NCBI GenBank assembly: GCA_025356395.1
Contig: JANXTA010000111.1
Location: 1-33,115, forward strand
Length of the DNA stretch: 33,115 nt
Reading direction: 5' to 3'
DNA from: Betaproteobacteria bacterium
GTDB taxonomy: Bacteria > Pseudomonadota > Gammaproteobacteria > Burkholderiales > Burkholderiaceae_D
This document shows, piece by piece, positions 28,410 to 33,115 of the stretch (its first letter is position 1; every line of letters starts with the position of its first letter). A program made the position numbers and the translations under genes. The notes beneath the pieces were generated by a model. That model was not told where the DNA came from. It was given only the letters and a program-made list of their open reading frames with translations, and did not search any database.

Positions 28410-29165
28410 TTGATCCAGTACGAGTACCCCTTCAACGAGCGCATCCGAACGCTGCTGCGGCTCGAAGACCTCTTCGACCGTCTCGAGATCTTCCTGTCGC
28501 AGCCGCATCCCACGTCGCATCACGTGGCACTGGTGACAATGTTCGAGATCCTCGACGTCGCGGGGCGTGCCGATCTCAAGTCCGATCTCCTCCAGGAACT
28601 CGAGCGCCAGCGTCACACGCTGTCGATGCTGCGTGGCAATGCCGCGGTGGAACAGACCAAGCTCGAGGGCATTCTCGCGGACATCGAGCAGGCGACGCAT
28701 GCACTCTACGACGCACCCGGCAAGGTCGGGCAGCACCTGCGTGACAACGACTGGCTGACCAGCATCCGCAGCCGCAGCATCATCCCCGGCGGGACCTGCG
28801 AGTTCGACCTGCCGTCGTATCACGCGTGGCTGAGTCGTCCGGCGCAGCAGCGCCTGGACGACCTCACGGTCTGGGTCGGGCCGCTGATGCCGCTGCGTCG
28901 TTGTTTCGAGATCGTGCTCCGCCTGCTGCGCGAGTCTGGGCACTCGATGTCGGTCGTCGCCGTGCAGGGCGGTTACCAGCAGATGCTCGGCGGCAAGTCG
29001 TATCAGATGCTGCAGGTCAGGCTCGACGAATCCCTCGGCGCGATCCCCGAGACCAGCGCCAACAAGTACATGATCTGGGTCCGCTTCACCGCGCAGGATG
29101 GCGACATGCGACCGCGCCCGATCGACAGCGACGTGCCGTTCGAGCTCGTCCTCTGCAATCTTTAG
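28410..29165 (+). CDS. zapD: Cell division protein ZapD
   Basis: Binds the C-terminal tail of FtsZ and bundles FtsZ filaments at the division site. The N terminus reads [23 protein letters not shown], the hallmark of ZapD (YacF), and later [10 protein letters not shown] and the final [10 protein letters not shown] fit the family. TTG 28410 gives 251 residues and the conserved (M)IQYE start; AGG stands 7 nt before it. ATG 28359 is in frame and would add 17 Pro/Arg-rich residues with no Shine-Dalgarno. A much longer open frame upstream overlaps coaE and is not coding. yacG follows after 7 nt. Confidence 0.92.
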   Translation: MIQYEYPFNERIRTLLRLEDLFDRLEIFLSQPHPTSHHVALVTMFEILDVAGRADLKSDLLQELERQRHTLSMLRGNAAVEQTKLEGILADIEQATHALYDAPGKVGQHLRDNDWLTSIRSRSIIPGGTCEFDLPSYHAWLSRPAQQRLDDLTVWVGPLMPLRRCFEIVLRLLRESGHSMSVVAVQGGYQQMLGGKSYQMLQVRLDESLGAIPETSANKYMIWVRFTAQDGDMRPRPIDSDVPFELVLCNL

Positions 29166-29172
29166 AGTCCGT

Positions 29173-29364
29173 ATGGCCGTCGTGCAATGTCCCACCTGCG
29201 GTGAAAAGGTCGTCTGGAATCCCTCCAGTCCCTTTCGCCCTTTCTGTTCCGAGCGTTGCAAGAACGTGGACCTCGGCGCCTGGGCGACCGAGCGCTACGC
29301 CATTAGCGGCGAGCCCGACACTGGTCAGGATGGGACCAGCGTCGAAGGCGACGACACGCGCTGA
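29173..29364 (+). CDS. yacG: DNA gyrase inhibitor YacG (zinc-binding)
   Basis: A 63-residue zinc protein that binds GyrB and inhibits gyrase in E. coli. The four zinc ligands are Cys6, Cys9, Cys25 and Cys29 (VQCPTCG and [12 protein letters not shown]), followed by the conserved WATERYAI. It is 7 nt after zapD, the usual pairing. Its TGA stop forms part of a hairpin with the stop of the convergent M61 gene. Confidence 0.95.
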   Translation: MAVVQCPTCGEKVVWNPSSPFRPFCSERCKNVDLGAWATERYAISGEPDTGQDGTSVEGDDTR

Positions 29365-29382
29365 CGACCAGGCGTCACGCGC
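29358..29382. terminator. Hairpin made from the two convergent stop codons (yacG / M61 peptidase)
   Basis: GCGC+TGACG (29358-29366) pairs with CGTCA-C-GCGC (29373-29382), 9 bp with one bulged C and a 6-nt loop. The left arm contains the yacG TGA and the right arm contains the TGA of the opposite gene. It may act on both strands, but it lacks a T tract. Confidence 0.45.
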
Positions 29383-31285
29383 GATCGTCGCCGCGCAGCC
29401 AGTCCTCGCGCAGTCGACGCGCCGACTTGACCGACTTCGCCGCTTCTTCGAGCACGACCCGACGCGGTCCGCCTTCCAACGTCAGCGTCCGGGTCTGCAG
29501 GATGTCGCCGCGAAACGCACTGACCCGCACGACATCGCCTGCGCGATAGCGCGACAGCAGCGTATCCAGCCGACCGGGTAGAACTCGCAGATCGTCGATC
29601 GCGACCAGCGCATCGCCGGCCGACAGCCCGGCCTCGTGCGCGGCACCGCCGGCCGTGACGCCGACAAGACGGATCTCGCCGGCGGTCTTCGAGAGGCGCG
29701 CGCCGATCGACGGAATCGTCGTCTGGGCTTCGACGCGCAGCTCGAGCGCGAATGGCGCCAGCAGGTGTGCGAGCGGCAGCTCTTCGGTGCCGTAGGCCCA
29801 GCGTCGCACCTCGGTGCTCACGTCGACGCCGGTGGCCTCGAGAACCAACGACGGGAACGCGTCTTCCGCGACGCCTTCCCGCTGGCCCGAATAGAAATCG
29901 CGACCGTAGCGTTTCCACATCAGCCGCATCGCATCGTCGAGCGATGCCTTGCCTCCGGCCTTCCGGCGGATCAGCAGGTCAAGGCAGAGCGCGACCAGTG
30001 ATCCCTTCTTGTAGTAGCTGACCACCGCGTTCGGCGCGTTCTCGTCCTGGCGGTAGTACTTCACCCATGCGTCGAACGAGCTCTCAGCCACGCTCTGCGA
30101 CTTGCGGCCGCTGCCGGCCAAGACATCGTTCACTACCTTCGCCAGCATCGCGAAATACTGCGGCTCGCTGGCCAGGCCGGTACGGACCAGGAACAGGTCG
30201 TCGTAGTAGCTCGTGAAGCCCTCGAAGATCCACAGCAGCGACGTGTAGTTCTCTTGCGTCAGGTCGTAGGGCACGAAGGCCGCCGGCTTGATGCGCTTGA
30301 CGTTCCAGCTGTGGAAATACTCGTGGCTGACGAGCCCGAGGAAGGTCAGGTATGGACCGCTGCGTTCGCTCGCCTTGCCCTTACCCTTGCCCTTGCCGGC
30401 GACGACCGGCAACACGTCGCGCGTGCAGATCAATGCGGTCGACGATCGATGTTCCAGGCCGCCGTAGCCTTCGGCGGCGACGGAGGTGAAGAACACGTAA
30501 CGATCGAACGGCGCCTTCGCGCGTGCGGACGACGACGGTTCGAAGAAGCGGATCTGCGCGGCGCACAGCTTGGCGACATCGTCGCTGACACGGGCCGCGT
30601 CGAAGTTGGGGATCGTGCCGGTGTAGGCGATCTCGTGCGGCACGCCGGCGGCGGCGAAGCGTTCGAGCCGGAAGCGGCCCATCTCGACCGGATGGTCAAT
30701 CAGCGCGTCGTAGTCCTCCGCCAGATAGGTGCCGAAGCCGTGACGCGAAGCGCCGTGCTCGGGCAGCGTCGTCGCGACCTTCCAGTCGCGATAGACGCGA
30801 CCCTCGGGCGCGACGATCTCGATCTCGATGGGCGTGTGCTCGAAGCCTTCGACCTGCAGGAACACGCTGGTGCCGTTGAAGAACGCGTGACTCTCGTCGA
30901 GATGCGCGGCGCGGACCGACGCATCCCAGGCATAGACCCGATAACGCAGACGCAGCGGCCCGTCGCAGGGCGAGGCCTGCCACGAATGCTTGTCGCGCTT
31001 GGCGAGTGCGACCGGGCGACCCTTGCAGTCGGCCTCGATCGAGACAATGTTACGAGCGAACTCGCGAATCATGTAGCTGCCGGGGATCCACGCGGGCAGC
31101 GAGAACACCTGCCCCGATGCGGCGGGTTCGGCCACCTCGCAGACGATCTCGAAAAGATGCGCCTTCGGATCGATCGGTGCGATCTGGAAACGCACCGCGG
31201 CTTTTGTGCGGCCCTTTTTCATCGCCTTCGATGCGTCGCCGACGACGGCCGGTAGCGCGGAACGATCGAACTTCAAATCCTTCAT
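29375..31285 (-). CDS. M61 family (glycyl aminopeptidase-like) peptidase with PDZ domain
   Basis: A 636-residue zinc peptidase. The N-terminal M61 domain (FSLPAWIPGSYMIREFARNI, RVYAWDASVRAAHLDESHAF) precedes the catalytic motif HEYFHSWNVKRI at residues 321-332. There His321, Glu322 and His325 form HExxH, with a further Glu in WIFEGFTSYYDD. A PDZ domain closes the protein (EIRLVGVTAGGAAHEAGLSAGDALVAIDD). No signal peptide is seen, so it is probably cytoplasmic. A 24-nt run of four CCTTGC-like units at 30373-30396 encodes a Gly-Lys repeat (GKGKGKGK) 20 residues before the zinc site. ATG 31285 overlaps the stop of the upstream gene by 4 nt (ATGA), so translation is coupled. Longer in-frame readings overlap that gene. 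Confidence 0.9.
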   Translation of the reverse strand: MKDLKFDRSALPAVVGDASKAMKKGRTKAAVRFQIAPIDPKAHLFEIVCEVAEPAASGQVFSLPAWIPGSYMIREFARNIVSIEADCKGRPVALAKRDKHSWQASPCDGPLRLRYRVYAWDASVRAAHLDESHAFFNGTSVFLQVEGFEHTPIEIEIVAPEGRVYRDWKVATTLPEHGASRHGFGTYLAEDYDALIDHPVEMGRFRLERFAAAGVPHEIAYTGTIPNFDAARVSDDVAKLCAAQIRFFEPSSSARAKAPFDRYVFFTSVAAEGYGGLEHRSSTALICTRDVLPVVAGKGKGKGKASERSGPYLTFLGLVSHEYFHSWNVKRIKPAAFVPYDLTQENYTSLLWIFEGFTSYYDDLFLVRTGLASEPQYFAMLAKVVNDVLAGSGRKSQSVAESSFDAWVKYYRQDENAPNAVVSYYKKGSLVALCLDLLIRRKAGGKASLDDAMRLMWKRYGRDFYSGQREGVAEDAFPSLVLEATGVDVSTEVRRWAYGTEELPLAHLLAPFALELRVEAQTTIPSIGARLSKTAGEIRLVGVTAGGAAHEAGLSAGDALVAIDDLRVLPGRLDTLLSRYRAGDVVRVSAFRGDILQTRTLTLEGGPRRVVLEEAAKSVKSARRLREDWLRGDDRA

Positions 31286-31974
31286 TTGCGCTGTTCCATC
31301 CGTTGGCCCGCGTCGGGCGACAGCATGGTCGTGACGCCGACCCGAACCAGATCGTCGCGCGTGTCGATGTCCCTGAGGATACCCGGGTCGTCGCAATCGA
31401 CGACATCGACCCGATGGGTACTCATCAGCCCGCTCGCGCCGACATCGCCCTGCAGTGCCGCCAGGGCATCGCCGAAGCCGCTGCCGAAACCGACCGGATG
31501 TCCGCGTCGCCCGTCGTAAACCGGCGCGACGATGCGCGGACCGTCGCTGGCTTCCGATGCGAGCGACAACGCTTCCGCGACGGCCTGGATGCTCTTCGGC
31601 GCGATGAACGGCATGTCGCCGAGCGCGATCAGCCAGCCGCTCGCTTTGGGAAATTCGTGCCGCAATGCCGCGATGCCGACGGCGATCGAGGCCCCGATGC
31701 CTTCCTTCGCGCGCGGGTTGCGGATCAGGCTGACCGGTAGATCGGACAGCGCTGCTTCGAGCAGCGTGCCGCGCGACGGGACGACCACCGCGACGTGTTC
31801 GAGCGCGCTGCACAGCGCGCGTGCCGAAGCGCTGACCAAGGTCTGGCCGTCGGGCAGGCGCGCCAGCAACTTGTTGCGCCGTCCCGCCGCATCGAAGCGC
31901 CGACCGAAGCCGGAGGCGAGCAGCAAGCCCACCACCATCCCGCCCGTCAGGCTTCCCGCCGTGATGATCGTCAT
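31282..31974 (-). CDS. MobA/MocA-like nucleotidyltransferase
   Basis: A 230-residue NTP transferase of the MobA-like (NTP_transf_3) type. The N-terminal nucleotide-binding motif is LLLASGFGRRFDAAGRRNKLLA, followed by LIALGDMPFIAP, the metal-binding Asp region, and GRRGHPVGFG. This pattern fits molybdenum-cofactor guanylyl- or cytidylyltransferases (MobA/MocA), but no molybdoenzyme or cofactor gene is in the window, so the substrate is open. A GAGGT ribosome binding site stands 6 nt before ATG 31974. It lies 39 nt after the GNAT gene and shares ATGA with the M61 gene, giving one transcription unit of three unrelated-looking enzymes. Confidence 0.8.
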   Translation of the reverse strand: MTIITAGSLTGGMVVGLLLASGFGRRFDAAGRRNKLLARLPDGQTLVSASARALCSALEHVAVVVPSRGTLLEAALSDLPVSLIRNPRAKEGIGASIAVGIAALRHEFPKASGWLIALGDMPFIAPKSIQAVAEALSLASEASDGPRIVAPVYDGRRGHPVGFGSGFGDALAALQGDVGASGLMSTHRVDVVDCDDPGILRDIDTRDDLVRVGVTTMLSPDAGQRMEQRK

Positions 31975-32013
31975 GCAATACCTCGATTCTGTTTGAGCTG
32001 CGCCACGCGTGCT

Positions 32014-32586
32014 TCAGGCCGACCGCTGTTCCATCGACGCGTCGAGCACCCGAGCGAGCGCAAGAGGATCGCGCCACTCGAAGCGCAAAACGGTCGCGCG
32101 GTTGCCGGCCGGCGTGACGATCACCCGATGGTCGACTTGCTGGCCGCCGAATGATCGATAAAAAAGAACGGACTTGGCGTTGGCTTCGTACACCCACAGA
32201 TGCATCGCCCATTCGGGTTGCATCCTGGCGATCCAGTGCGCGGCACCGGCCATCAGGTGGCGACCGATTCCCTGGCGATGGCGGTTGGGTGCGACGTGAA
32301 GGTTGTCGAGCAACGCGCCGTAGTCGGGTTCCTCGTCGAGCAACACACAGACGAAGCCGGAGATGCCGCCGGGTTGGTCCTGCGCGTCCGACGTCGCGAC
32401 CGCGATGTGATGCTTGCTCTGATCGTACTTGCCGAAGCGAGCCGCCCAGAGATCGTGGCGATCTTCTGCCACGTGATGCTCGAGGTAGTCGTGCGCGAGG
32501 ATGTGGCGATACGTCGTGCGCCAGCTATCGGCATGGAGCGTTGCAATGGCTCCGCAGTCATCGGGGGTTGCCGCGCGGACGATCAT
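32014..32586 (-). CDS. GNAT family N-acetyltransferase
   Basis: A 190-residue acyl-CoA transferase. It starts MIVRAATPDDCGAIATLHADSWR, the usual N-terminal strand and helix of GNAT enzymes. The acetyl-CoA loop is NLHVAPNRHRQGIGRHLM (motif A, Q/R-x-x-G-x-G). The later LWVYEANAKSVLFYRSFGG is the typical motif B (N-x-x-x-x-x-FY-x-x-GF). The substrate cannot be told. ATG 32586 is preferred to a longer start at 32616, which adds a Pro-rich stretch. It heads the run GNAT, MobA-like, M61. Confidence 0.88.
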   Translation of the reverse strand: MIVRAATPDDCGAIATLHADSWRTTYRHILAHDYLEHHVAEDRHDLWAARFGKYDQSKHHIAVATSDAQDQPGGISGFVCVLLDEEPDYGALLDNLHVAPNRHRQGIGRHLMAGAAHWIARMQPEWAMHLWVYEANAKSVLFYRSFGGQQVDHRVIVTPAGNRATVLRFEWRDPLALARVLDASMEQRSA

Positions 32587-32649
32587 TGTGGTGTGTGGAG
32601 GTGGCGGGGTCTGCACGACAGGTCCGGCAATCCGGTCGTCGGCGAAGAC

Positions 32650-32673
32650 CCGGATTCTAGCTGTCGAATCCGG
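32650..32673. repeat. Perfect inverted repeat upstream of the GNAT gene
   Basis: CCGGATTC (32650-32657) pairs with GAATCCGG (32666-32673), 8 bp with an 8-nt loop, 10 nt past the stop of the IS-cut gene fragment. A minus-strand TAGAAT (32659-32654), a possible -10 of the GNAT gene, lies within it. It may be a terminator remnant or an operator. Confidence 0.45.
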
Positions 32674-32683
32674 CTACCGGCCG

Positions 32684-32862
32684 TCAGCTGATCGGGCAGG
32701 GTGCCCCCGCGGCGACCCAGGCTTTCACGGCGCTGACCGTGTCTTCCTTCGAGATCGGGACCGGCCTGCGATCGTCGCCTGGATGCCAGCCCCAGTCCAC
32801 CAGCTTGTCCTCGGCGATGTGATGCACGAATTCGTCCATGCTGCGCTTGCCGTTGCGCTTAG
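32684..32862 (-). pseudogene. 3' fragment of a gene disrupted by an IS5-family element
   Basis: Reading the minus strand from the IS edge gives about 58 codons ending TGA (32686-32684). The peptide contains SMDEFVHHIAEDKLVDWGWH, PGDDRRPVPISKEDTV and AWVAAGAPCPIS. From memory this resembles the C-terminal end of proteins annotated as isoquinoline 1-oxidoreductase subunit (WGWxPGxxRxPxP and AWxxxGAxCP), but I could not check it. The coding frame stops making sense at about 32860, where an IS-like end and a transposase gene begin. The rest of the gene would lie beyond the IS, outside the window, or is lost. Confidence 0.6.
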
Positions 32863-33115
32863 GATGGTCTGCGTAAGTCAGCCTGATGCAGGCTTGATGC
32901 GTTGAATCGAGATCACGTTCGAACGGTGCCGATGCTGAAGCGGATGAGCCTGGGCAACAACGGATTCGACCGGTCGCCGAAGCGGACGAGGAAGCGGGAG
33001 TTTCTCGACGAGATGAGCCGGGTGGTGCCGTGGGCCGATCTGACGATGTTGATCGAGCCGCACTCTCCGAAGGGCAAGACCGGTCGACCGCCGTTCGGGA
33101 TTGCGACGATGCTGC
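32863..33115 (+). mobile_element. IS5-family insertion sequence, left end (element continues past the window)
   Basis: The likely left end begins at or next to GATGGTCTGCGTAAGTC (32863), just after a TTAG (32859-32862) that fits the YTAR target duplicated by IS5-type elements. The sequence (with the preceding G) resembles the IS5 terminal repeat as I remember it. A transposase frame opens 70 nt inside. Right end and target duplication are not in the window. Confidence 0.65.
32932..33115 (+). CDS. IS5-family transposase, N-terminal part (runs off the window)
   Basis: 61 codons are visible from ATG 32932; GTG 32926 and ATG 32944 are other possible starts. The peptide reads MLKRMSLGNNGFDRSPKRTR, then REFLDEMSRVVPWADL, then LIEPHSPKGKTGRPP and IATML. 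This is the N-terminal DUF772-like region of IS5-group transposases (VVPW..L..LIEP..PK...GRPP...TML). The DDE catalytic residues lie further downstream, outside the window. It runs opposite to the gene it interrupted. Confidence 0.85.
   Translation, partial: MLKRMSLGNNGFDRSPKRTRKREFLDEMSRVVPWADLTMLIEPHSPKGKTGRPPFGIATML

Overview
The window is a GC-rich, densely coded bacterial chromosome segment. Gene content and order point to a betaproteobacterium of Burkholderiales-like type: rplU-rpmA-obg-proB / CNP1-like gene / rppH / proS; a type IV pilus block pilB-pilC-pilD running into coaE-zapD-yacG; argJ followed by a DUF815-type ATPase and a Nudix-ThiE fusion; and apaG, rpe, gph, trpE together. 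This taxonomic call is an inference from synteny and protein style, not from a database search. About 30 protein genes and two tRNAs can be supported. Most of the window is ordinary core genome.

Layout. 1-4.1 kb: tRNA-Phe(GAA) and its promoter (minus), then a UbiH/COQ6-type ubiquinone hydroxylase and dsbC (plus), mltA (minus), a small divergent membrane-protein gene, and apaG (minus). 4.2-7.5 kb: rpe, gph and trpE (plus), with an unannotated Trp-rich leader peptide (trpL) and a set of hairpins between gph and trpE that look like a tryptophan attenuator. 7.5-10.3 kb: a two-domain M16 zinc protease (minus). 10.6-15.0 kb: argJ, a YbaL-like antiporter lacking its usual C-terminal RCK domain, a DUF815 ATPase and a Nudix-ThiE fusion (plus). 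15.0-17.4 kb: a lytic transglycosylase and proS (minus). 17.6-18.8 kb: rppH and a CNP1-like lipoprotein (plus). 18.8-21.7 kb: rplU, rpmA, terminator, obg, proB (minus order). 21.9-23.1 kb: ispB and tRNA-Pro(CGG). 23.5-29.4 kb: pilB, pilC, pilD, coaE, zapD, yacG (plus). 29.4-32.6 kb: a GNAT acetyltransferase, a MobA-like nucleotidyltransferase and an M61 peptidase (minus). 32.7 kb to the end: the 3' fragment of a gene cut by an IS5-family element that runs off the window.

Functional links. ispB (polyprenyl side chain) and the UbiH-like enzyme (ring hydroxylation) both serve ubiquinone. gph clears phosphoglycolate next to rpe, a Calvin/pentose-phosphate enzyme. pilB (assembly ATPase), pilC (inner-membrane platform) and pilD (prepilin peptidase) are the motor, base and processing enzyme of type IV pili. 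rplU, rpmA and obg are ribosome components or assembly functions. zapD and yacG tie cell division and gyrase control to coaE.

The most interesting signals are the putative trp attenuator before trpE, the overlapping divergent start codons of mltA and the small membrane protein, the degenerate ThiE domain in the Nudix fusion, the antiporter without RCK domain, a possible leaderless ubiH-type mRNA, a hairpin overlapping the CCA end of tRNA-Pro in front of a 435-nt gene-free stretch before pilB, and the IS5-disrupted gene at the right edge. I did not find a convincing wholly new multi-gene system. No CRISPR array, prophage or toxin-antitoxin pair was seen.
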